DNA of 64,000 bases. Source: Streptomyces asiaticus (GTDB lineage Bacteria; Actinomycetota; Actinomycetes; Streptomycetales; Streptomycetaceae). Within the stretch, counting starts at the first letter, position 1, and every line of letters begins with the position of its first letter. Below, in pieces: positions 43,553-51,590 of this stretch. Where the stretch lies: NCBI RefSeq assembly GCF_018138715.1, contig NZ_JAGSHX010000006.1, positions 930,001 through 994,000 of the forward strand. Reading direction: 5' to 3'. The notes beneath the pieces were generated by a model. It had not been told where the DNA came from. It saw only the letters and a list, made by a program, of their open reading frames with translations, and ran no database searches. The translations under genes and the position numbers were made by a program.

Positions 43553-46500
43553 TCATCCCCCGGTGGCCGCCACCTCCTCGGCCAGGATCGCCACGGTGCG
43601 CCGGATGTCGTCCTCACGGTGCTCGCTGGTGACGAAGAACCGCAGCCTGGCGAGCCCCTCCTCCACGGCGGGGTGGAAGATCGGATCGGCGATCACACCG
43701 CGGTCGAACAGCCGGTCCGCGATGCGCAGGGTTCTCGCCGAGTCGCCGAGGAGACACGGCACGATCGGGGTGTGGGCGCTGGTGCCCGTCGCCAGACCGG
43801 CCGAGGCGGCCAGGCCGAGGAAGAGCTCCGCGTTGCGCCGCAGGGCGCGCACCCGGTGGGGTTCGGCGACGATCAGCTCGGTGGCGGCCAGCGCCGCGGC
43901 CGCGTTGGCCGGGGTCAGGCCGACGCTGTAGACGAAGCCCGGCAGCGTGTGCCGCAGCCACCGCACCATCCGGGCCGAGCCGCCGAGATAGCCCCCGCAG
44001 CTGGCGAACGTCTTGGACAGGGTGCCCATCCACAGGTCCACATCGGCCCGGTCGACGCCGAAGAACTCGCCGACGCCACGGCCGCGTTCGCCCACGGTGC
44101 CGATGCTGTGCGCCTCGTCGACCATCAGCAGGGCGCCGTAAGCCCGCTTCAGCTCGATCACGGCGGGCAGGTCCACCAGATCGCCGTCCATGCTGTACGC
44201 GCCCTCCACGACGATCAGCACCCGTCTGAACCGGGACCGGTTGCGCCGCAGTGTGTCCTCCAGCGCGCCGATGTCGTTGTGGGCGAACGGGCGCCGCGCC
44301 GCGCCGGACAGGGCGCAGCCCTGGAGGATGCTGTCGTGGGCGAGCGCGTCGTGCACCACCAGGTCCCGCGCCCCGACGAGGTGCCCGATCGCGGTGACGT
44401 TGGTGGCGTGGCCGCTCACCAGCGCCAGGCAGTCCGCGGTGCCGAGGAAGTCGGCCAGCGCCCGCTCCAGCCGTACGGTCAGATCCCGTTCGCCGGAGAG
44501 CACCCGGCTCGCCGAGACCGAGGTCCCGTACCGGTCCACCGCCTGGTGCACGGCCTCGTTGACCGCCGGATGGCCGGAGAGCCCCAGGTAGTTGTAGCTG
44601 CCGAAGGACAGATACGGCCTGTCGTCGATCATGGTCGTATCGCGGATGGTGCCCTGGTGGACGCGGAAGTACGGGAAGTCCGCGCCGCTGCCGGTGATCG
44701 TGCTCAGGCGCTCCTCGAACTGGCGCACCTCGGGGAAGTCATCGGCGCACGCGGTCGCCGCGTCCCAGTCCCCGTCCTCGTCCCCCCGTGTCTCCCGGGG
44801 CAGTGGCTCCCCGGGGACGGGCTCCCCGGTGGGATCCCCGGTGAGATGCGGATCGACCAGCCCGACCAGCCGTGCCACGGTGAGGTCGGGGGCGAAGATC
44901 TCCTCGGTGCGGAATCCGGGTATCCGCTTGCCGATGTTGACCTCCAGCTCCTGGAGCATCAGGGAGTCGAAGCCGAGGTCGGTCACCAGCTCCATCCGCT
45001 CGGTCAGATCGGCGAGCGGGAAGACGCCGGTCCGCGAGAGCTCTTCGAGCACGATGGACGCCGCGGATCCGCCACCGGCCCGCCCGTCCACCGGCCCGGT
45101 CCGGCCCTCCCCCACCGCCACGAGGGCGGGCGGGGCCTCCTCCGGGGCGCGTGCCGACTCGTCCACCGCCCAGTGGTGACGCGGGGCGAGCGGGCTCGGT
45201 GGCAGGGTGCAGGGGGGTATGTGCTCCATCACCGGGCGGAGCCCCGCGCCGGTGACCGCGCGCTCGGCGAGCCGGGCCAGCGCGGCAGGGCGTTCCCCGG
45301 CGGACAGCGAGCCGGGCACCGCCGCCTCCGGCTCCGCACCGGGTGGCACCGTGCCGGTCAGCTGCCCCGGCCCGAGCTGCCCGGTGCGGCCGGCCGCCAC
45401 GGCCTCGGCGGCGGCGGTCAGCTTGGTGACGGCGTCGGCGGTGTCCTCGGCCACCAGGGCGAGGCGTTCGGCGAGCGGAGCCCGGCGGGCCAGGGTGTCC
45501 GCCACCCCGGCCAGCGGCGGCCGGTCCTCGCCGAGGGTGTCGGCCAGCTCCCGGGCGTAACGGACCAGCCCGGCCCGGTCGCGGGCGCTCAGCACCAGCA
45601 GTTGCGGCCCCTCGTCCGGTGCGGGGCGGGCCGGTGCGGTGGCGCACTCCTCGACCACCAGATGGACGCCGGTGCCACCGAAGCCGAACGCGCTCACCCC
45701 CGCGCGGCGCGGCTGCCCGGACTCCGGCCATACGGTGGGCTTCGTCGGGACGATCAGCCGCGCGGCGTCGAGCCCCGAGCGGTCGGCGAGGTCGAACTCC
45801 GGCTGTGGCGGTATCACTCCCCGGTGCACGGCCAGCACGGTCTTGACGAGCCCCGCCACCCCGGCGGCGTTGAGCGCGTGTCCGACCACCGCCTTCACCG
45901 CGCCGAGGAAGGCGGGCGCGCCCCGCGCGCCCCGCAGTTCGCCCAGGACCCCGACCTCGACCGGATCGCCCACGGTGGTCCCGGTGCCGTGCGCCTCGAG
46001 GTAGCCCACCGCGTCCGGGGTCAGATCGGCGTCGCGGTAGGCCCGGCGCAGGGCCCTGAGCTGACCGGCCGCCTGGGGGTGCATTCCGCCCTGTACGGTC
46101 CCGTCGTTGGCCGTGCCCACGCCCCGTATCACCGCGTAGACCCGGTCGCCCGCGGCCAGCGCGTCGGCCAGGGGGCGCAGCACCAGGATCCCGGCGCCCT
46201 CCCCCAGGACGAAGCCATCGGCCTCCGCGCCGAACGGCAGGCATCTGCCGGTGCGCGAGATGGCGCCGATCCGGCACAGCCCCACCAGCAGATCGGGGGT
46301 GAGGATCAGCTGGGCGCCGCCCGCGAGGGCGATGCGGCAGCGGCCCGCGCGCAGTGCGAACACGGCGTTGGCCACGGCCATGAGGCCACCGGAGCACGCC
46401 GAGTCCAGCGCATAGCTCTCGCCGTGCAGATCGAAGACCGAACTGACGGTGTTCGGCCCCATGTTGAGCAGGAGTCCGGCGACGGACGAGCCGTGCAGCC

Positions 46501-47008
46501 CGTCCACCGCGCGGACCGTCTCCGGCCACCGGGGATCGGCGGCCCGCGCCCCGAACTCGCCGCCGGTCAGCTGGCGCATCCGGATGCGCAGGGTACTGAT
46601 CTCGCGATAGCCGCTCTCGGTGAGCGCCGTGATCACCGAGGTCTCCTCGCGGTCGAAGCCCTCGGCCTCCCATCCGGCGTCCTGGATGGCCTCCCGGGCC
46701 AGGTCGATCAGCAGCCGCCCCTGCGGATCCATCGATCTGGCCCGGCGCGGCGGGATGCCGTAGTGCGCCGCGTCGAAGTGGCCCACGTCCGGCAGCAGCG
46801 CCATGGTGTCCGTATAGGCCGAGGACGTGTCACGTAAGTTGTCGCTGAGGAAGGTGGCGGTGCGCCACCTCGAGTCCGGGACGGTGGCGAACTGCGCCCG
46901 CGGTTCATTGAGCAGCCGCCAGTACTGGTTGACGTTCCGCGCCCCCGGGAACCGGCAGGCCATTCCCACGATCGCGACGTCATCGCGCCGCGTTCTGTTT
47001 GCGCCCAC
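43553..47008 (-). CDS. Fused ketosynthase, acyl carrier protein and alpha-oxoamine synthase
   Basis: A 1151-residue protein. The ketosynthase (about residues 9-440) has the active-site Cys 205 in DSACSGG, His 340 in EAHGTGT and His 377 in AVVGHALNAAG. The KS-AT linker (LLVLSARDRAG) is followed after only about 100 Ala/Pro-rich residues by a post-AT-like end (PLAPRHHWAVDE); the acyltransferase is missing. The carrier domain has LGFDSLMLQELE (Ser 682). Residues 780-1150 are a PLP enzyme with DEAHSIGTVGERG and SKTFASCGG (Lys 999). It probably condenses a carrier-bound acyl chain with an amino acid. GTG 47008 has AAGGA at 7 nt; GTG 47029 is an alternative. Confidence 0.9.
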   Translation of the reverse strand: MGANRTRRDDVAIVGMACRFPGARNVNQYWRLLNEPRAQFATVPDSRWRTATFLSDNLRDTSSAYTDTMALLPDVGHFDAAHYGIPPRRARSMDPQGRLLIDLAREAIQDAGWEAEGFDREETSVITALTESGYREISTLRIRMRQLTGGEFGARAADPRWPETVRAVDGLHGSSVAGLLLNMGPNTVSSVFDLHGESYALDSACSGGLMAVANAVFALRAGRCRIALAGGAQLILTPDLLVGLCRIGAISRTGRCLPFGAEADGFVLGEGAGILVLRPLADALAAGDRVYAVIRGVGTANDGTVQGGMHPQAAGQLRALRRAYRDADLTPDAVGYLEAHGTGTTVGDPVEVGVLGELRGARGAPAFLGAVKAVVGHALNAAGVAGLVKTVLAVHRGVIPPQPEFDLADRSGLDAARLIVPTKPTVWPESGQPRRAGVSAFGFGGTGVHLVVEECATAPARPAPDEGPQLLVLSARDRAGLVRYARELADTLGEDRPPLAGVADTLARRAPLAERLALVAEDTADAVTKLTAAAEAVAAGRTGQLGPGQLTGTVPPGAEPEAAVPGSLSAGERPAALARLAERAVTGAGLRPVMEHIPPCTLPPSPLAPRHHWAVDESARAPEEAPPALVAVGEGRTGPVDGRAGGGSAASIVLEELSRTGVFPLADLTERMELVTDLGFDSLMLQELEVNIGKRIPGFRTEEIFAPDLTVARLVGLVDPHLTGDPTGEPVPGEPLPRETRGDEDGDWDAATACADDFPEVRQFEERLSTITGSGADFPYFRVHQGTIRDTTMIDDRPYLSFGSYNYLGLSGHPAVNEAVHQAVDRYGTSVSASRVLSGERDLTVRLERALADFLGTADCLALVSGHATNVTAIGHLVGARDLVVHDALAHDSILQGCALSGAARRPFAHNDIGALEDTLRRNRSRFRRVLIVVEGAYSMDGDLVDLPAVIELKRAYGALLMVDEAHSIGTVGERGRGVGEFFGVDRADVDLWMGTLSKTFASCGGYLGGSARMVRWLRHTLPGFVYSVGLTPANAAAALAATELIVAEPHRVRALRRNAELFLGLAASAGLATGTSAHTPIVPCLLGDSARTLRIADRLFDRGVIADPIFHPAVEEGLARLRFFVTSEHREDDIRRTVAILAEEVAATGG

Positions 47009-47025
47009 TGTGGATTCCTTCGCTG

Positions 47026-47976
47026 TCACGGCCGTCGCCCGGCGGTGGCCAGTCGCTCGCGCCACCACTCCACCGTCGCCTTGACCTGATCGTCGACGGG
47101 GGTGGCGCGCACCGCGAACTCGGCTTCGTAGGCGCTCGCGTCCATGATGAACGGCCGGTCGAACTGGTAGCGGACCTCCTTGAGCTCGCGGAGCAGCGGG
47201 GAGAACAGCGACGCGAGACCCAGCACGGCCGACGGCAGCCTGCGCACCGCGACCGGTCCGGTCCCCGCCTCGGTGGCGAGGCGGTCGACCATCTCCCGGG
47301 TGGACAGCGCGGGCGCCGTCGGTACGTGCCAGGCGCGCCCCCAGGCCCGCTCCTCGCCCGCCACCTCGGCCAGGGCGGCGGCCACGTCGGGGACATAGCT
47401 CCAGCTGTGCGGGGTGTCGGGGTCCCCGAGCGAGGAGACCGACTTGCCGCGCAACACGGGGGGCATGACCCGCGCGGCAAGGTGCCCGCCGTCGGTCACC
47501 CCGGGCCCGAAGAAGTCCGAGGCCCGCACCTCGACCGCCTTGATACGGCCCTGCTCATGGAGGTCGCGCGCCTGCTCCCACACGGTGGCGCGCACCCGCC
47601 CCTTGGTACCGGTGGCCGCAAGCGGCAGTTCCTCGGTCATGGGGCCGTCCACCGGGCCGTAGCCGTAGAGGTTGCCCAGCATGACCAGGACCGCCCCGGT
47701 GGCCTCGGCGGTCGCGCGGAGCGACGAGGCCAGGGGCGGCCATTCACTCGCCCAGCGGTGGTAGGGCGGTGCGCCACAGCTGTAGAGGGCGGCCGCGCCC
47801 CGCACGGCCTCGGTCAGTCGCTCCCTGTCCGTCGCGTCCAGCGCGACGTGCTCGATACCCGGTTCCGGGCTCCGGCCCGACCTGGTGATGACGCGTACCG
47901 TATGGCCTCTTTCGGCGAGCAGCCGAGCAGTGGCCGCCCCCGCGGGCCCGAATCCTATGACGACATGAAGGTTCAC
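47026..47976 (-). CDS. NAD(P)-binding epimerase/reductase-like protein (SDR)
   Basis: A 316-residue Rossmann protein. The nucleotide-binding start is GFGPAGAATARLLAERGHTV. Later features are MLGNLYGYGPVDG, VEVRASDFFGPGV and SWSYVPDVAAALAEVAGEER, as in extended or atypical short-chain dehydrogenases acting on sugars or other ketones. The usual YxxxK pair is not evident. It is 17 bp upstream of (or overlaps by GTGA, if the longer start is real) the ketosynthase-oxoamine synthase gene, so it may act on that product. Confidence 0.8.
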   Translation of the reverse strand: MNLHVVIGFGPAGAATARLLAERGHTVRVITRSGRSPEPGIEHVALDATDRERLTEAVRGAAALYSCGAPPYHRWASEWPPLASSLRATAEATGAVLVMLGNLYGYGPVDGPMTEELPLAATGTKGRVRATVWEQARDLHEQGRIKAVEVRASDFFGPGVTDGGHLAARVMPPVLRGKSVSSLGDPDTPHSWSYVPDVAAALAEVAGEERAWGRAWHVPTAPALSTREMVDRLATEAGTGPVAVRRLPSAVLGLASLFSPLLRELKEVRYQFDRPFIMDASAYEAEFAVRATPVDDQVKATVEWWRERLATAGRRP

Positions 47977-48059
47977 GCGCGCACACTAGCGCGAGTATCC
48001 GTCAGTTTCGCGGGACGCTTTCCCGGTGTGGCCGCACCGTGATCCCCCGGCCTGACAAC

Positions 48060-48080
48060 GGCCCCCGGGTCACGGGGGCC
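48060..48080 (-). terminator. Hairpin after the DUF397 gene
   Basis: GGCCCCCG (48060-48067) pairs with CGGGGGCC (48073-48080) around GGTCA. It lies 29 bp beyond the DUF397 stop. Confidence 0.65.
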
Positions 48081-48108
48081 GCTCACTTGGTGGCTGGTGC
48101 TGTGCGCG

Positions 48109-48318
48109 TCAGGTGGCGGGGGACTCCCCGCACTTGACGGCGGCCACGAACGACGACCAGGCGCACGGCTCGAAGACGAGCGCCGGGCCGTGCGGGTCCT
48201 TGCTGTCGCGGACGGGGACCTCGCCGCGCGAGGCGGCGAGGTTTGCGGCGACCTCGATGCACTGGCCGCCGTTGCCGCTGTATGAGGACTTGTACCAACG
48301 GGGGGATTCGGTCGTCAC
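48109..48318 (-). CDS. DUF397 protein
   Basis: A 69-residue small protein with WYKSSYSGNGGQCIEVAANL, VPVRDSKDPHGPALVFEPCA and WSSFVAAVKCGE, as in the DUF397 family. These lie beside an XRE-DUF5753 regulator in Streptomyces, where the pair behaves like a regulator and its small partner. The GTG at 48318 overlaps the decayed end of such a regulator gene, of which only fragments remain. The gene itself looks intact. Confidence 0.9.
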   Translation of the reverse strand: MTTESPRWYKSSYSGNGGQCIEVAANLAASRGEVPVRDSKDPHGPALVFEPCAWSSFVAAVKCGESPAT

Positions 48319-48570
48319 GGGGTGCCCTTTCGTAACTGCTCGATCATGGCCACGGATGCCGCCTGAGAGAGGGCTTCGGCCTGTAGCTTGATAGGCCGTC
48401 AGGTGGGGCATGGCTTGTGCGGGGGTGATCGCTTCCCGACGTACGGCGTCCGTCTGCAACGTCGCCGCATGTTCCGGTGTCTGGAGCAGACCGGGGATGA
48501 CTCCGACCTCGTAGAGCCTGATCTCCGCCGCGCGTGCCTCATGCGTCACGTACTCCCGAACCCTTCCCAC
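48315..48570 (-). pseudogene. Remnant of an XRE-DUF5753 regulator
   Basis: The minus strand reads YVTHEARAAEIRLYEVGVIP then GLLQTPEHAATLQTDAVRRE, the middle part of DUF5753. It then jumps to LQAEALSQAASVAMIEQLRK and ends GTP, the usual C-terminus, in another frame, overlapping the DUF397 GTG. The helix-turn-helix part and most of the domain are gone. At least one deletion and one frame change have occurred. The pieces belong to the usual neighbour of the DUF397 gene. Confidence 0.8.
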
Positions 48571-48663
48571 AGCGCCGTGTGCCGAAGGGCGCGGCTCTGG
48601 CGTTCAAACCCACCGAGCCACATTCGGGCCTGTGCGCCGCGTGCGTCGCGGCCGGAACCGAAG

Positions 48664-48879
48664 ATGACGATGCGCGTCTACACCATGGCGCACAACGGGA
48701 TCGTCACCACCCGCCGCGCGATCGTATCCGTCCTCGCCGAGGAGAAAAGCGACGCCTGTTCGCTGGGGCAGGCGTGGCCGCCGTGCCAGTGCCCCCGCCA
48801 CCGCGACCACAACAACCTCGCGACCTTCGGCGAGTCGAGAGGCAGGCTCGCGCAGCGACAGAGCCCGTGGAACCGGTGA
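48664..48879 (+). CDS. Small hypothetical protein with CQCPRH motif
   Basis: A 71-residue frame, MTMRVYTMAHNGIVTTRRAI and a later PPCQCPRHRD. Short Streptomyces proteins with a PPCxCPRC-like end exist, and codon use here is ordinary. There is no good ribosome site, and the region next to it holds decayed genes, so it may be a relic or not be expressed. Confidence 0.4.
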   Translation: MTMRVYTMAHNGIVTTRRAIVSVLAEEKSDACSLGQAWPPCQCPRHRDHNNLATFGESRGRLAQRQSPWNR

Positions 48880-48909
48880 CGCGCGCGGCGATTGTCGGCC
48901 ATCCCACCG

Positions 48910-48942
48910 TAAGGCGATTGCCTTAATAAGACGACCGTCTTA
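48910..48942. promoter_or_regulatory. Two tandem 16-bp palindromes, likely TetR operators
   Basis: TAAGGCGATTGCCTTA (48910-48925) and TAAGACGACCGTCTTA (48927-48942), separated by one base. Both follow TAAGRCGAYYGYCTTA, so the same dimeric regulator probably binds twice. They overlap the P450 promoter. The TetR gene at 50467 in the same operon is the best candidate for the regulator. Confidence 0.8.
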
Positions 48943-48946
48943 CGGT
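48918..48946 (+). promoter_or_regulatory. Candidate promoter of the P450 operon
   Basis: TTGCCT (48918-48923), a 17-nt spacer, TACGGT (48941-48946). It is covered by the two palindromes, so a bound regulator would block it. Confidence 0.5.
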
Positions 48947-48980
48947 GATCGGAGGTCCCCGACATCGGAGGAGTCCCCCC

Positions 48981-50195
48981 ATGACCGAAGCCATCCCGAA
49001 CTACCCCTTCGAGCAGCCGAATGTGCTGGAACCCCCGAAGGAGTGGGCCGAGACCCGGGCCAAGTGCCCCGTGGCGCACGTACGGATGCCCAGCGGGGAT
49101 GTCGTCGGGCTGCTGACCGGGTACGAAGAGGTCCGCGGGCTGCTGACCGACCCGCGGTTCAGCCGCAACCTCGAACGGGAGGGCGCGGCGCGCATGTCGA
49201 CCACCGAGGACGGCGGGGTGTTCAGCCGCCCCTCCGTGGGCGACGTGGACAACAAGGAGGGCCCGGGGCACCGGCGGTGGCGGCGGCTGATCAGCCGCGC
49301 GTTCACGGTGAAGAAGATGGAGGCGTGGCGGCCGCGCATTCAACAGATGGCCGACGCGCTGGTGGACGACATGGTGGCCAAGGGGGCGCCGGTAGATCTC
49401 CGGGCGGCGCTGGCGCTTCCCCTTCCGGTGCAGGTGATCTGCGCGCTGCTGGGCGCACCGAGCGAGGACCAGGACAGGTTCGCGCGCTGGTCGGAGACCC
49501 TGCTCACGCTGACCCGCTACACCCAAGCCGAAGTCGACGACGCCCAGCGGGAGTTCCGCGCGTACGCCTCGGACCTGATCGAGCGCAAACGCGCCCACCC
49601 CGGCGACGATCTGCTCAGCGAGCTGACCCAGATCTCCGACAGCGAGGATGGCCGGCTCAGCCATGACGAGCTCATCGCCACCGCGGTCGGGCTGCTGCTG
49701 GCCGGGCATGAGACCACCTCCAACATGATCCTGAAGATGACGGCGATGCTGCTCTCGGAGCGGGAGCGCTACGAGGCCGTGCTCGCCGCTCCCGGACTGG
49801 TGCCGGACGTAGTGGAGGAGGCACTGCGGATGGACGCGAACGGCGGTGTGGGCATCCCCCGGTTCATCACCGAGGACACCGAGGTCAACGGGGTGCCGGT
49901 GAAAGCCGGGAGCACCTTGTTCGTCAATCTGCACGCCGCCAACCGGGACGAGCGCAAGTTCCCCGACCCCGACCGGTTCGATCCGCACCGCGAGAACCGC
50001 GCCCAGCACCTCACCTTCGGCGCGGGACCGCACTTCTGCGTCGGCCAGACGCTCGCCCGGGTGGAGCTCCAGGTGGTCCTCGGCACCTTCGTCCGGCGCC
50101 TGCCCGAGCTGCGGCTGCGGGACACCGCGGCGGACCTCCGCACCCGGGAGGGGGTCTCGGCGGGCGGCTTCGAGGACATGTGGGTCACCTGGTGA
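48981..50195 (+). CDS. Cytochrome P450
   Basis: A 404-residue soluble haem monooxygenase of bacterial length. The I helix has GLLLAGHETTSNMI, the ExxR motif is in VEEALRM, and the haem loop is FGAGPHFCVGQTLARVEL with the Cys ligand. The start has GGAGGAG upstream. A 3Fe-4S-type ferredoxin gene follows, which should deliver electrons, and a TetR gene ends the operon. It may oxidise a product of the neighbouring ketosynthase-oxoamine synthase cluster; this is inference from proximity only. Confidence 0.93.
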   Translation: MTEAIPNYPFEQPNVLEPPKEWAETRAKCPVAHVRMPSGDVVGLLTGYEEVRGLLTDPRFSRNLEREGAARMSTTEDGGVFSRPSVGDVDNKEGPGHRRWRRLISRAFTVKKMEAWRPRIQQMADALVDDMVAKGAPVDLRAALALPLPVQVICALLGAPSEDQDRFARWSETLLTLTRYTQAEVDDAQREFRAYASDLIERKRAHPGDDLLSELTQISDSEDGRLSHDELIATAVGLLLAGHETTSNMILKMTAMLLSERERYEAVLAAPGLVPDVVEEALRMDANGGVGIPRFITEDTEVNGVPVKAGSTLFVNLHAANRDERKFPDPDRFDPHRENRAQHLTFGAGPHFCVGQTLARVELQVVLGTFVRRLPELRLRDTAADLRTREGVSAGGFEDMWVTW

Positions 50196-50275
50196 ACAAA
50201 CCGTCACCTGGTGAACAACCGTGAGAAGCTCGGCCGCTGAAAACCACCGTGGACGAAAGGAGCGAGGAAGGTACC

Positions 50276-50470
50276 ATGCGGATCACTGTTGACGGGGATG
50301 CCTGCTGTGCCAGCGGGCTCTGCGTGGCCAGGGCCGATCAGGTCTTCGACCAGCGAGAGGAAGACGGGAGTGTCGTCGTGTTGGACAGTGCTCCGCCGCC
50401 GGAACACCACGAAGCCGTCCGCGCGGCCGCCGCGGTGTGCCCGACCGGGGCGATTCGCCTAGCGGAATGA
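50276..50470 (+). CDS. 3Fe-4S-type ferredoxin
   Basis: A 64-residue electron carrier. The ligand Cys residues lie in DACCASGLCVARAD (C10 or C11, and C16) and in AAVCPTGAIRL near the end, which fits a three-cysteine cluster. GAGGAAGG lies before the ATG. It is the redox partner of the P450 just upstream and overlaps the next gene by 4 bp. Confidence 0.92.
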   Translation: MRITVDGDACCASGLCVARADQVFDQREEDGSVVVLDSAPPPEHHEAVRAAAAVCPTGAIRLAE

Positions 50471-51138
50471 CCCCTCCCGGCCCGGCTGCCCCGCCGTCTC
50501 CCCGCTCGGCGCTCGCGCGCGACAAGCTGATGCGCACCGCCGAGCGGCTCTACGCCGAGCACGGTTTCGCCAACGTCTCGGTCCGGCAGATCAGCGAGGC
50601 AGCCGGCCAGCGCAACAACTCAGCGGTTCAGTACCACTTCGAGAGCCGTGACGGGCTCATCAGGACGATCCTGTCGAGCCACACCCGGCTGGTCGAAAAA
50701 CACCGCATCCCCATGGTGGAGGCGCTGCGCGGGCAGGACACCGTGTCCCTGGAGGAGCACTACCGCTGCCTCATCCTGCCGACCGTCGAGAACCACATCG
50801 AAGCGGGCACTCCCACCTGGTCCGCCCGCTTCTTCGCACAGGCGCTGGTCGAGCCCGCGCTGCGCGACTACGTCCTCCAGGAACACCTCGACACCCCGTC
50901 GTACCGGCTGCTCAACGAGCTCGGTGGCATTCGCCGGGACGGCGTCCGCCCCGAACTCTTCGCCCGGCACGGCACGATGGTGCGCCAGCTCTCGGTGCAC
51001 GCCTTCGCCGAGCTGGAGTACGACCTGGCGAACGGCCGTATCGACCCCGCCGCGGCGGAGGACTCCTGGCGGACGCTGGGCCAGGATCTGATCACGGCGC
51101 TGTGCGGGCTCACCACCGCCCTGCTCGGCCCGCTGTGA
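50467..51138 (+). CDS. TetR-family regulator of the P450 operon
   Basis: A 223-residue repressor-type protein. The helix-turn-helix region is AEHGFANVSVRQISEAAGQR, then NNSAVQYHFESRDGLIRTIL. The long C-terminal part would bind a ligand. The ATG overlaps the ferredoxin stop, so all three genes are co-transcribed. The paired palindromes at 48910-48942 make autorepression of the operon likely. Confidence 0.9.
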   Translation: MTPPGPAAPPSPRSALARDKLMRTAERLYAEHGFANVSVRQISEAAGQRNNSAVQYHFESRDGLIRTILSSHTRLVEKHRIPMVEALRGQDTVSLEEHYRCLILPTVENHIEAGTPTWSARFFAQALVEPALRDYVLQEHLDTPSYRLLNELGGIRRDGVRPELFARHGTMVRQLSVHAFAELEYDLANGRIDPAAAEDSWRTLGQDLITALCGLTTALLGPL

Positions 51139-51169
51139 CCGTGCGGGGCGGCCGGGGCCGGGGACGGGC

Positions 51170-51429
51170 TCACCGGGGCCCGGCCGCGGCGCCGACCGTG
51201 TGCATATGGCTCAGCCCCTGCCGGTAGGAGTCGAGCAGCCTGGTCTCGGCGTACGGGGTTCACCACGATCATCCGCGCGTACCAACCCTTGCGGCGCTCC
51301 AGCAGCCCCTGTCCCTCGACCTGCCGCAGCAGGGGGGGGCGAAGTCGCTCCCCTGTGGTGCGGTGCCGCCGCCGGACGCGGTGGACACGGACGGCGCGGT
51401 GGGGAGGGGCGGCGCGGTGGCCTGAGACA
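51170..51429 (-). pseudogene. Deleted fatty-acid desaturase remnant
   Basis: The minus strand starts MSQATAPPLPTAPSVSTASG, reaches GSDFAP, then needs a frame change at a run of C (51329-51336) to read LLRQVEGQGLLERRKGWYAR and MIVVN. It then jumps to YAETRLLDSYRQGLSHMHTV and stops. This looks like the two ends of a fatty-acid desaturase of about 340 residues, with the His-box middle deleted. Confidence 0.7.
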
Positions 51430-51529
51430 TGGAAGACTCCGGTCCTGAATCGGTCAGCAACACTCCGACCTGCTTAAACGTACGGACCAGAGACCATGCG
51501 GCACCATGGCGGCAGCGCCCCGGGCGCGT
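51430..51529. other. Intergenic remnant, no gene seen
   Basis: Spacer upstream of the desaturase remnant and downstream of the ABC operon. It probably held the desaturase promoter (AT-richer near 51455-51490). Confidence 0.35.
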
Positions 51530-51543
51530 GGGGGCCAGCCCCC
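51530..51543 (-). terminator. Hairpin after the NMT1-type ABC operon
   Basis: GGGGGC (51530-51535) CA GCCCCC (51538-51543), followed on the minus strand by more G/C runs, about 48 bp beyond the operon end. Confidence 0.5.
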
Positions 51544-51590
51544 GGAACCCCGCAGGGGGTCAGCACCGCCCCCGCCCCGCCGGGCAGGGC

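Noticed and set aside
43544..46837. Plus-strand frame opposite the ketosynthase-oxoamine synthase gene
   Set aside because: It is antisense to a gene with clear catalytic motifs; composition is that of a shadow frame.
51200..51448. Small plus-strand frames opposite the desaturase remnant
   Set aside because: The minus strand gives recognisable desaturase ends, while the plus frames are low-complexity.
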